Position numbers and translations under genes: made by a program
In this document: positions 24,569-31,927 of the stretch, one piece after another
How the letters are laid out: every line of letters begins with the position of its first letter
Numbering within the stretch: position 1 is the first letter of the stretch
Notes under the pieces: generated by a model
Seen by the model: only the letters and a program-made list of their open reading frames with translations
Told to the model about the DNA's origin: nothing
Database searches by the model: none
Source of the DNA: Gemmatimonadota bacterium
Lineage (GTDB): Bacteria; Latescibacterota; UBA2968
Length of the DNA stretch: 34,140 nucleotides
NCBI GenBank assembly: GCA_009838845.1
Contig: VXRD01000079.1
Coordinates: forward strand, 1-34,140
Direction: 5' to 3'

Positions 24569-25585
24569 ATGACACCCATCAGACTTGGTGTTGTTGGTCT
24601 TGGTCTTGGTCAATGGATAGTAGAAACTGTGAAGAAAATCGAGGGTGCCCACGTTGTGGCAGCTGCTGAGAATATGCCTGCTCGATTGGACAGTATGGGT
24701 GGTTATAGAGCCTATGAGAAGAAAAATGATCTCAGGCTTTACGAAGATGCAGACCAGATGATGGATGCCGAATCGTTGGACGCGGTCGCACTTGCGGTGA
24801 CGCCCAAACATCGCAGGGCGCTGATTGAATCGGCTGGCAACAGGGGCATCCCAATGCTGATTGAGAAGCCCTGGGCAGGGACAGTGGAAAGTGGAAGAGC
24901 GTTGGTTGACTTGTGCAACAGTTTTGATTTGCCCTGTCAGGTCGAATTTCCGATCCGTTGTATGCCTGCAATGGTGCGGTTGCGAGAACTCCTGAAAGGT
25001 CCTCTCGGAAATGGGTGGATGGCGAATGGCAATCTGATGGTGGGCTGGTGTCCTCCGCCAGAATCAAAACACTGGGATCCGGAAAACCACAATGGGCTTA
25101 TCAACGAGTGCTATGTACATCTTTTCGACACGCTGGCATTTTTACTGGGCAAGCCCAAATCCGTATTCTCATTTGGGGGATCGTTCAGAGGTAGCCCAAT
25201 GCCGGATGCGGCCGCAGCAGTCATTGAGTTCGAATCTGGAGCCTCCGCTTCGCTGACTTGTGGTGGCATTGGTGCTGCGTGTGCTGATGGCGGACATCTT
25301 CTGGATATTTGGACAGAGAACGGACTGGCACGCATAACTGGCACGCAATGGCTACCGGATACGCTGGAATGGGCCTTGAGGGAGGCCAAAGAATCTACAG
25401 TCGAGACGTTTCAGGCGCCTGAGCGGACGACCCTGATGGAGTACAATATGCGTGCATTTTTCAACGCTGTCCGAAGTGGCACCCCTGTAGCTGCAACACC
25501 TGAAGACGGACTGATTGCGACAGCCGTCGCGATGGCCATTCAGGAATCTATTATTACGGGGAATCGCGTTGCGGTGGACTGTTAG
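24569..25585 (+). CDS. Gfo/Idh/MocA-family NAD(P)-dependent oxidoreductase (second copy)
   Basis: 338 residues. The Rossmann motif is GVVGLGLGQW (7-16) and the catalytic-region motif is LIEKPWAG (97-104), the classical EKP triplet, unlike the TKP of the 8.3-kb gene. The C-terminal domain has INECYVHLFDTLAFLLG with the usual helix holding the active-site His (YVHLFD). It is likely to act on a sugar, inositol or sugar-acid hydroxyl with NAD(P). AAGGAGG lies 6-7 bases before the ATG. It diverges from the sialidase-like gene; the 155 bases between them should hold both promoters. It is convergent with the creatininase gene. Confidence 0.9.
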   Translation: MTPIRLGVVGLGLGQWIVETVKKIEGAHVVAAAENMPARLDSMGGYRAYEKKNDLRLYEDADQMMDAESLDAVALAVTPKHRRALIESAGNRGIPMLIEKPWAGTVESGRALVDLCNSFDLPCQVEFPIRCMPAMVRLRELLKGPLGNGWMANGNLMVGWCPPPESKHWDPENHNGLINECYVHLFDTLAFLLGKPKSVFSFGGSFRGSPMPDAAAAVIEFESGASASLTCGGIGAACADGGHLLDIWTENGLARITGTQWLPDTLEWALREAKESTVETFQAPERTTLMEYNMRAFFNAVRSGTPVAATPEDGLIATAVAMAIQESIITGNRVAVDC

Positions 25586-25618
25586 GCAAACTCGATTCTG
25601 ATCCGCCCCCTCTCTGTT

Positions 25619-26506
25619 CTAACCCAGATCTGGCACTCGCCAGTTGGCATACCAGCGAGAGTCTTCTGGGGGTGCTTTATCCCCGCTCTGCATAGAAGCA
25701 AAATTTTTCATTCGGGGGCGGATCTCCTCGTCCCAGATACGCTCAATCTGCCCGTAGGTCAGCGGGGTGTGATCGGGTTTTAAACGCTCGTATTCCGTTA
25801 GAAGTTCTTTTGCTTTTTCAGATATATGTGCTGCCGTATCAGCCGCCATTTCTTCTCCTGCTCGCCGGCTGGATGTATCCACATAATCGCCCTGGGCGAA
25901 ATGAGGCCCTGGCACGTCCGGTCCGGGAAGCCGGGACAGATCTACACAGTCCGGGGCCACGGCCCACAGCAGCGATGTTTCGCCTCTTCCCGCGTGGCCT
26001 CCCATGCCCCGGTCGTCTTTGAATCGGGATTCCCCTGTGCCCATACTCATAAGAGAATAGAGGCGGACGGAAACGTGTTGCTGGAGGATTTCAAGTACAA
26101 CGGGTACGTCCAGGCGGTGTGGTCCCGAATGTCCGGAGAAGAGCACGGCTACGTGAAATCCCAGGGCATCGACGGCGCGGATGTGATAGCAGAGATTTTT
26201 TAAAAAGATCCACGGTGGCACCGCTGTAAGCCAGGGGCGGACGTCACCCACCCGTTCGTGTGCCCAGGTCCCGTAGCCTCCCGATTCGTGGCAGTGCCAG
26301 TATTCGGGCGGGGCTACAATGCCTCCGAATGACCGGGCGGCCTGACACACTACTCCGTGGGCACGCAGCGCGTCCAGGCCCAGGGCGTTCACCGGGCCGT
26401 GGGGTTCACACAGGCCATAGGGTAAATACACCACAGGACAATCTTCAAAAGCGGCTTCCAGTTCATCGGGAAACATGCGTTCCCAGCGGACTTCTCTGCG
26501 TTCCAT
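25619..26506 (-). CDS. Creatininase-family amidohydrolase
   Basis: 295 residues. Metal-ligand positions are clear: E34 and H36 (LCEPHGP), D45 (LGLDALRAH), H126 in SGHSGPH and E176 in GGHAGRGETS. This set and order match creatininase and its relatives (for example the MftE and FAPy-deformylase families), which cleave cyclic or linear amides with two metals. Creatinine itself need not be the substrate. The family signature GHAGxxETS is complete, so it should be active. AAGGAG lies 7-8 bases before the ATG. Upstream on the same strand is a terminator-like hairpin with its own candidate promoter, suggesting attenuation. Confidence 0.9.
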   Translation of the reverse strand: MERREVRWERMFPDELEAAFEDCPVVYLPYGLCEPHGPVNALGLDALRAHGVVCQAARSFGGIVAPPEYWHCHESGGYGTWAHERVGDVRPWLTAVPPWIFLKNLCYHIRAVDALGFHVAVLFSGHSGPHRLDVPVVLEILQQHVSVRLYSLMSMGTGESRFKDDRGMGGHAGRGETSLLWAVAPDCVDLSRLPGPDVPGPHFAQGDYVDTSSRRAGEEMAADTAAHISEKAKELLTEYERLKPDHTPLTYGQIERIWDEEIRPRMKNFASMQSGDKAPPEDSRWYANWRVPDLG

Positions 26507-26565
26507 GGTTCAGGCTCCTTATGTTGAATGGAGAATGAGGTAAAAGGCCGGATGAAATTTAGGCT

Positions 26566-26602
26566 ATTAATAAAAAAAGGCTATGATTAATCTCATAGCC
26601 TT
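26566..26602 (-). terminator. Intrinsic terminator in the creatininase leader (possible attenuator)
   Basis: A perfect 10-base stem, AAGGCTATGA with TCATAGCCTT (26577-26586 and 26593-26602), has a 6-base loop and, on the minus strand, a run of T (TTTTTTTATT). It lies 60 bases upstream of the creatininase ATG on that gene's own strand. No other minus-strand gene ends here. Confidence 0.7.
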
Positions 26603-26678
26603 AAAACAACAGATTGTTTTTTATGGCCCCGAACTGTTCCACTCACTGAACTTTTTACCATAAGAAACCTTTACCCTA

Positions 26679-26707
26679 TCCATAAGTACGACAAAAGCAC
26701 TTGACAA
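26679..26707 (-). promoter_or_regulatory. Candidate creatininase leader promoter
   Basis: On the minus strand, TTGTCA (26702-26707), 17 bases, TATGGA (26679-26684). It would start a leader of about 165 bases that runs through the terminator hairpin before reaching the creatininase gene. It overlaps the start of the repeat shared with 28.8 kb. Confidence 0.4.
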
Positions 26708-27801
26708 CGACTGCCGAAAACGCCTTCTTACCATCCATCCATACGCAAGAAATGGCCCTTGTAGTTCCTACACGTAGAGGAGATTAGAAGATGAACGACG
26801 CGATGCGTGACACGTTCGCACGACAAGGCTATATCGTCGTGCCCGATGTGCTCAATCAACAGCAACTGGACGAGCTCAATCAAGTCTATGATCAGCATAT
26901 CCACGAGCGGGATGAGGCACTGTCCACAGACGGCACCGACAAACAGAACCGTAAGAGCATCCGGGGGCGCAACACACGCCAGACAACGGATCGGCACGGC
27001 AACACCTACGTGGGGAGAAGGTTATGGAGCAAGGCGTATAGGGACCTGATCGACAACGAGATCATGCTGCCCATCCTTGAAGAGCTTCTCGGCGACCCAG
27101 CGTGGGGCCATGCCCCAGCACATATGCCGGCAGAGCTTCGCCCCTTGTTCCGGCTGGATCACGACAATATACATTACAAGCCCGGCCGGAAACCGACAGA
27201 CGGTGAGGACAAAGGCGGGACACTCCACGGCGGCCCTGGCAACTTTCATATCACGTGTGTTTATGAACTCAAGACAGTCGGACCAGATGACGGGGGCTTC
27301 GGGTGTGTTGCTGGCACACACAAGCCGGCCAATGAGCAGAAACTGACGGACATCGACGGCGACTGGCGGCGAAACTGGTGCGACACGAAATGGACGTCGC
27401 AGCTGCCAAACTGGGATGACGATGTGCCGGTGCACCGCGTCGAGGCCAGGGCTGGGGACTGCATTTTGTTCAGTGAGAAGCTCAAACACGGTACGATTCC
27501 GTGGGCAGGGAGCGGCGAACGTCGCACCCTCTTCTACAAGTATGTTCCTTTCGGCATGCACCACGGCGACGCCGCGTACGACACCAACGACCCCGAACTG
27601 ACTGAGCGGCAGAAACGGATTCTGGAGTTCTCGCCGTGCTGGTTTAACGATCCCCGTGAGGACAAAGACTATTCCGCGAACCCTGCGCTTACCAAGCTCC
27701 ATCCTCTGGCGTGTGTGGAGAGCGACCCGAGTGTGTTGCTGCCGGGCATGTCGCCGCCGCACATCCGGCTGACGGACGAGACCAGGGCAATGCTGAGTGC
27801 C
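26682..27801 (+). repeat. Direct repeat copy A (1120 bp, PhyH gene plus upstream region)
   Basis: It matches 28819-29938 at a constant offset of 2137 bases with no gaps. It includes 109 bases upstream of the gene (ATAAGTACGACAAAA onward) and all but the last codons of the PhyH gene. The last 369 bases (27433-27801) are identical to copy B, while earlier parts carry scattered changes. Confidence 0.95.
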
Positions 27802-27807
27802 AACTGA
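26791..27807 (+). CDS. PhyH-family oxygenase, duplicated copy A (HxG in place of HxD)
   Basis: 338 residues. The N-terminus MRDTFARQGYIVVPDVL and the strand DDGGFGCVAGTHKPANEQ (166-183) place it in the PhyH/2-oxoglutarate oxygenase superfamily. The distal histidine is H233 in KLKHGTIPW and the co-substrate arginine is R244 or R245. Where classical enzymes have HxD, this one has TLHGGPGNFH (144-153): H146-x-G148, so the carboxylate ligand seems absent. Fe(II)/2-oxoglutarate halogenases have a similar change (HxG or HxA), but other explanations are possible. GAGGAG is 8 bases before the ATG, and a terminator follows. It is near-identical to the gene at 28928; about 20 residues differ. Confidence 0.87.
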   Translation: MNDAMRDTFARQGYIVVPDVLNQQQLDELNQVYDQHIHERDEALSTDGTDKQNRKSIRGRNTRQTTDRHGNTYVGRRLWSKAYRDLIDNEIMLPILEELLGDPAWGHAPAHMPAELRPLFRLDHDNIHYKPGRKPTDGEDKGGTLHGGPGNFHITCVYELKTVGPDDGGFGCVAGTHKPANEQKLTDIDGDWRRNWCDTKWTSQLPNWDDDVPVHRVEARAGDCILFSEKLKHGTIPWAGSGERRTLFYKYVPFGMHHGDAAYDTNDPELTERQKRILEFSPCWFNDPREDKDYSANPALTKLHPLACVESDPSVLLPGMSPPHIRLTDETRAMLSAN

Positions 27808-27839
27808 AGATTCGAATCTAAAATAAAATGAATATTTTA

Positions 27840-27870
27840 GGCTGTGAGGGACTTCTCACAGCCTTTTTGT
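27840..27870 (+). terminator. Intrinsic terminator after PhyH copy A
   Basis: GGCTGTGAG (27840-27848) pairs with CTCACAGCC (27855-27863) over a 6-base loop and is followed by TTTTTG. Confidence 0.88.
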
Positions 27871-27874
27871 TTCG

Positions 27875-27915
27875 AAACCGTGGGTATTCAATTTGAATGC
27901 CTGCGGTTTTTGGTT
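27875..27915 (+). promoter_or_regulatory. Long hairpin with U-run just upstream of the methyltransferase gene
   Basis: Arms 27875-27891 and 27893-27909 pair along 17 positions around a central T at 27892. Three pairs are G-U on the + strand RNA, so the structure favours the + transcript. TTTTTGGTTT follows. It may be a second terminator or an attenuator; the ribosome binding site begins only a few bases after it. Confidence 0.6.
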
Positions 27916-27931
27916 TAAGGGAGTCTGTAAA

Positions 27932-28822
27932 ATGAATAAGATGCACGAGTCAAATCATACAAAATGGAATGCAGCTGCACCACGGTGGAAGGCACGCAGA
28001 GACTCAAAAGGCCCTTGGCATCGCGGTCATCTGGTACCAGAGCGGGTTGAAAAAGCACTCGAATATTGGAGGGAGAATGCATTGACTGAGCAGGGAGTTG
28101 AGCATATCGCTCAACATCTTGGATCCCTGGAGGGAAAAAACGCGGTTGTCTTGGGCAGTGGGGACAACTTCGCCGCCTTCGCCTTGGCATCAATGGGGGC
28201 AACAGTCACGTCAGTCGACATTTCCGAGCGACAATTGGAAATCGCCGCCGAAAGGGCAAAGGACCTTGGCCTTGAAATCACCTTCCACCAGGGCGACATT
28301 TCGGACCTCCCGACGTTGCCCGACGGAGGATATCACTTCGCGTGTAGCGTAGGCGTTGTGGCCATCTGGATTTCGGATCTCTGGCAATACTACGCAGAGG
28401 CAAGTCGGTTGCTGACCCCAGGTGGACTGTTTGTGGTAGGCGAGGTTCATCCCGTGCGGCAAATGTGGAGCAACTGTGAATACTTTATAGGTGAAGATGC
28501 GATGGTTGGCAAAGAGGGGGGCAACACTCCCGAAGCAGACTTCTTTTACTTCGATCGTGGGCCTCACCAATACTTGTATAACCCGGAGACAGGAGCGGCG
28601 ACAGAATTTGTGGATCCTGAAGACGAAGAGACCAGGGATGCCGAGAATGTTCAGTACATTTTTCAGTGGACTGTTTCTGACTACCTGATGGCGATGATTG
28701 ATGCTGGATTTGAGATCCTTCACGTTTGGGAAGAGCCGACCAAAAATCATGATCAATGGCGTCAGAATTGTTTTCACGCTCTGCCCAACGGATTCTATAT
28801 GGTCTGTAAGAAGAAGCAATAA
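27932..28822 (+). CDS. Class I SAM-dependent methyltransferase
   Basis: 296 residues from the ATG at 27932, 8 bases after AAGGGAG; a longer frame starting at 27893 would begin inside the hairpin. SAM-binding motifs are AVVLGSGDNFAAFALA (71-86, motif I with G-S-G), TSVDISERQLEIA (93-105, acidic end of strand 2), FHQGDISDLP (118-127) and LLTPGGLFVVGE (160-171). The C-terminal third (VEFVDPEDEE-like acidic loop, then IFQWTVSDYLMAMIDAGFEI) is typical of small-molecule methyltransferases. The substrate is unknown. It sits exactly between the two copies of the PhyH repeat, and its TAA stop lies inside the first bases of copy B, so its 3' end marks a duplication boundary. Confidence 0.88.
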   Translation: MNKMHESNHTKWNAAAPRWKARRDSKGPWHRGHLVPERVEKALEYWRENALTEQGVEHIAQHLGSLEGKNAVVLGSGDNFAAFALASMGATVTSVDISERQLEIAAERAKDLGLEITFHQGDISDLPTLPDGGYHFACSVGVVAIWISDLWQYYAEASRLLTPGGLFVVGEVHPVRQMWSNCEYFIGEDAMVGKEGGNTPEADFFYFDRGPHQYLYNPETGAATEFVDPEDEETRDAENVQYIFQWTVSDYLMAMIDAGFEILHVWEEPTKNHDQWRQNCFHALPNGFYMVCKKKQ

Positions 28823-29938
28823 GTACGACAAAAACACTTGACAACGACTGCTGAAAACTCCTTCTTACCAGCCATTCATGCGCAAGAAATGGCCCTTTTA
28901 GTTTCTACACATAGAGGAGATTAGAAGATGGACAATGCGATGCGTGACACGTTCGCACGACAAGGCTATATCGTCGTGCCCAACGTGCTCAATCAACAGC
29001 AGTTAGACGAGCTCAATCAAGTCTATGATCAGCATATCTTTGAGCGGGAGGAGACGCTGTCCACGGCCGGCACCGACAAACAGAACCGCTTCTACATCGG
29101 CGGGCGCGACACCCACGAGACAACTGACCGGCACGGCAACACCTACGTGGGGAGAAGGCTCTGGAGCAAGGCCTACAGGGACCTGATCGACAACGAGACC
29201 ATGCTGCCCATCCTTGAAGAGCTTCTCGGCGACCCGACGTGGGGCCATGCCCCAGCACATATGCCGGCAGAGCTTCGCCCCTTGTTCCGGCTGGATCACG
29301 ACAATATACATTACAAGCCTGGCCGGAAACCGACAGACGGCGAGGACAAAGGCGGGACACTCCACGGCAGCCCGAGCAGCTTTCATATCACGTGTGTGTA
29401 TGAACTCAAGACAGTCGGACCAGATGACGGGGGCTTCGGGTGTGTTGTTGGCACACACAAGCCGGCCAATGAGCAGAAACTGACGGACATCGACGGTGAC
29501 TGGCGGCGAAACTGGTGCGACACGGAGTGGACGTCGCAACTGCCAAACTGGGATGACGATGTGCCGGTACACCGCGTCGAGGCCAGGGCTGGGGACTGCA
29601 TTTTGTTCAGTGAGAAGCTCAAACACGGTACGATTCCGTGGGCAGGGAGCGGCGAACGTCGCACCCTCTTCTACAAGTATGTTCCTTTCGGCATGCACCA
29701 CGGCGACGCCGCGTACGACACCAACGACCCCGAACTGACTGAGCGGCAGAAACGGATTCTGGAGTTCTCGCCGTGCTGGTTTAACGATCCCCGTGAGGAC
29801 AAAGACTATTCCGCGAACCCTGCGCTTACCAAGCTCCATCCTCTGGCGTGTGTGGAGAGCGACCCGAGTGTGTTGCTGCCGGGCATGTCGCCGCCGCACA
29901 TCCGGCTGACGGACGAGACCAGGGCAATGCTGAGTGCC
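28819..29938 (+). repeat. Direct repeat copy B (1120 bp, PhyH gene plus upstream region)
   Basis: Counterpart of 26682-27801. It begins at the stop codon of the methyltransferase gene. Upstream and 5' coding parts differ at many positions, but 29570-29938 is identical to copy A. Confidence 0.95.
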
Positions 29939-29944
29939 GGATAG
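28928..29944 (+). CDS. PhyH-family oxygenase, duplicated copy B (HxS in place of HxD)
   Basis: 338 residues, the same fold and motifs as the gene at 26791, with distal H233 and R244/R245 unchanged. The iron-site loop reads TLHGSPSSFH, so the expected carboxylate position is S148 rather than G148. Changes also cluster at residues 38-63 (for example FEREETLSTAG against HERDEALSTDG, and RFYIGGRDTHE against RKSIRGRNTRQ). From residue 201 to 337 the two proteins are identical. The variable N-terminal segment and the altered loop after H146 suggest different substrate or ligand handling, while recent gene conversion kept the rest uniform. The upstream site GAGGAG-ATTAGAAG-ATG is conserved, and a strong terminator follows. 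Confidence 0.87.
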   Translation: MDNAMRDTFARQGYIVVPNVLNQQQLDELNQVYDQHIFEREETLSTAGTDKQNRFYIGGRDTHETTDRHGNTYVGRRLWSKAYRDLIDNETMLPILEELLGDPTWGHAPAHMPAELRPLFRLDHDNIHYKPGRKPTDGEDKGGTLHGSPSSFHITCVYELKTVGPDDGGFGCVVGTHKPANEQKLTDIDGDWRRNWCDTEWTSQLPNWDDDVPVHRVEARAGDCILFSEKLKHGTIPWAGSGERRTLFYKYVPFGMHHGDAAYDTNDPELTERQKRILEFSPCWFNDPREDKDYSANPALTKLHPLACVESDPSVLLPGMSPPHIRLTDETRAMLSAG

Positions 29945-29977
29945 AACTTTTTGGCCAAATGATAGCGAAAATAGAAA

Positions 29978-30009
29978 AATGCCGTGAGATTTTTTCTCAC
30001 GGCGTTTTT
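29978..30009 (+). terminator. Intrinsic terminator after PhyH copy B
   Basis: GCCGTGAGA (29981-29989) pairs with TCTCACGGC (29995-30003) over a 5-base T loop, followed by GTTTTTC. Its sequence closely resembles the terminator at 33353. Confidence 0.9.
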
Positions 30010-30042
30010 CATTGATTCACCGTAGAGAAAGGAGCTGTGTCG

Positions 30043-31911
30043 ATGAAGAAGCAAACCCCGGAAGCCATCCTGGCTGGATTTGAGAAACGGGTGGATGCAA
30101 TGTTCCGCGCAGAATCGGGCACCCCCCTGGTGCGCGCCAAGAAGCAGAAACCACTCGGCCTGGGGCGCGGTAACTACGTTCGAGCCTACTCCTATTCCAT
30201 GATGGCGTTTGCCGCACGTTGTCTCTACCTTGGCGAGATGCTGGATGAGGCAAATGCCGCACTGGCCGAAAATGCCCAGCACTACCTCGATAACCCAAAG
30301 GACATCAATGACCGCGACAGTTTCCACTGGCATGCGGAAATCGTCATGCGGCTGATTGAGATGTACGGCACCAACGGGACGGAGCATCCTGGCCGCATCA
30401 CCAAAGAGACCGAGGCCCTCGCGCTCAAGCCGGTCTGGCTCTATGCCAAAATGTGCTCGTGGCTAAGCAAGGCGGAGGTCAAGGACTCGCAGACCTGGCA
30501 CATTTACGGGTCCGAGAACCATCATGCCATGGACTTCACGGTGAATTGGCACTTCTCCAAGCTCGCCAGGAATCTGCCCGAATATAGGAACCTCAAGTTT
30601 GATGACGGCGCCACGGCCGAGGATCACTACCGCGCCTGGAACGAGTACTTCATCGCTTACTGCCGTGAACGGGCCCGCAAGAGCCTGTGTATCGAAATGA
30701 TGAGCGATGGATATAACGCCACGCTGATCAGAGGATTCTATAACTTCTACGACTTCGGTGATCCACCAGTACAGCGCTCGGCCGGGATGTTCCTCGATCT
30801 CTACTTTGCTTACTGGGCGCAAGAGCAGATTGGTGGGCATATGGGTGGCGGCGGGTCACGCAGAAAGGGGGAGAAAGCGTTCTACCAGAACCGGGATCAC
30901 GGAAACGCTCCGTTGGCCTGGTTCTACTTCGGCATCGGCAAGCAACCAACGGTCAATGGTCATGACGTCAACGCCGCACTCAGCGCTTACCGCCCCCCGA
31001 CCGTAGTGGCCGATATCGCGTCCGACGTAAAGGGACGCGGCCGCTACGAAGTGCGACAGCGTACACAGGGTCTCGGGAGACAAGGCCATTCGTTTCCCAT
31101 GGTGGCAGTTGCGAGCAAAGCGCCGAATCAATTACGGACCAACGGTGGTGGCATTCTGCGCTACAGTTTCTGTGACCCTGCCTTCATCTTGGGTACCCCA
31201 ATGACCGAGGCGCGACCGCTGTCCGATTGGGTCGCGATCAGCGCACAGAATCGTTGGCAGGGTGTGATCTTTGCTGGCGAAGACGATGCCCGCATCGTTC
31301 CTCTTGTGCGTCCCGAGGACAACAAGGTCGTTCTCAATGCTCAGTGGTCCGTCCAAAGCAAGGGTAGCCTGATCACACAGAAGCTCAAGTACCACAAGGG
31401 TGGCGCCGAGATGAATGTCTGGATGTCGGAAAAAGGCTTGAGCGCACCAGTTGAGGAAGATGGTGTGGTATTTGTGGAAGCAGAAGGCGCATGGGCAGCT
31501 ATTCGCGTGTCCGATGGAGGCTTCACGTGGAAGGATGGCTCATACACCGTCAAGGCTGAGGATGGCAGTACACGTAAGACACCTCCCGGAAGGATCATGG
31601 CGCTTAAGGGCGAATACGCCCCCGTCATTCTCGAGGTTATAGCCAAGAGCGATCTCGATAGCTTCGACACGTTCAAAGCGAAGGTAAAAGGTTGTGAGAT
31701 GAGCATGGATGGAGCCATTCTTAGATACACCACGATCTACAGCGACCTGTTGACCTTTGACACCAGCTTTGAGAAAACGCCCAGCATTAACGGCAAGTCA
31801 GTCAACTACGCCCCGAAGAAGGTCTTTGAAAGCCCTTTCCTCAATGCCGACTACAATAGTGGTATCGTCACCATTAGTAAGGGTAAACGGAAGAAGGTGT
31901 TGGAATTCTGA
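30043..31911 (+). CDS. Uncharacterised large protein, (alpha/alpha)-toroid lyase/hydrolase-like
   Basis: 622 residues from the ATG at 30043, 8 bases after AAAGGAG; a GTG two codons earlier is less likely. Residues about 1-330 are helical and rich in aromatic residues and His, with DSFHWHAEIVMRL (92-104), TWHIYGSENHHAMDFTVNWHFSKLA (151-175), YNATLIRGFYNFYDFGDPP and GHMGGGGSRRKGEKAFYQNRDHG. The remainder (about 370-622) is beta-rich. The SENHH element and the helix-then-strand order resemble polysaccharide lyases of the heparinase/alginate lyase superfamily, but I cannot name a family. There is no signal peptide. It is 16 bases from the next PhyH gene on the same strand, so it is probably co-transcribed with it. 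Confidence 0.62.
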   Translation: MKKQTPEAILAGFEKRVDAMFRAESGTPLVRAKKQKPLGLGRGNYVRAYSYSMMAFAARCLYLGEMLDEANAALAENAQHYLDNPKDINDRDSFHWHAEIVMRLIEMYGTNGTEHPGRITKETEALALKPVWLYAKMCSWLSKAEVKDSQTWHIYGSENHHAMDFTVNWHFSKLARNLPEYRNLKFDDGATAEDHYRAWNEYFIAYCRERARKSLCIEMMSDGYNATLIRGFYNFYDFGDPPVQRSAGMFLDLYFAYWAQEQIGGHMGGGGSRRKGEKAFYQNRDHGNAPLAWFYFGIGKQPTVNGHDVNAALSAYRPPTVVADIASDVKGRGRYEVRQRTQGLGRQGHSFPMVAVASKAPNQLRTNGGGILRYSFCDPAFILGTPMTEARPLSDWVAISAQNRWQGVIFAGEDDARIVPLVRPEDNKVVLNAQWSVQSKGSLITQKLKYHKGGAEMNVWMSEKGLSAPVEEDGVVFVEAEGAWAAIRVSDGGFTWKDGSYTVKAEDGSTRKTPPGRIMALKGEYAPVILEVIAKSDLDSFDTFKAKVKGCEMSMDGAILRYTTIYSDLLTFDTSFEKTPSINGKSVNYAPKKVFESPFLNADYNSGIVTISKGKRKKVLEF

Positions 31912-31927
31912 TTGCTGGGAGTGATAT

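Noticed and set aside
27022-27762. Long minus-strand open frame (246 codons) antisense to PhyH copy A, with a related 298-codon frame at 29003-29899
   Set aside because: Both are shadows of the PhyH genes in high-G+C sequence. They lack ribosome sites and any domain signature, and their similarity to each other follows from the DNA duplication.
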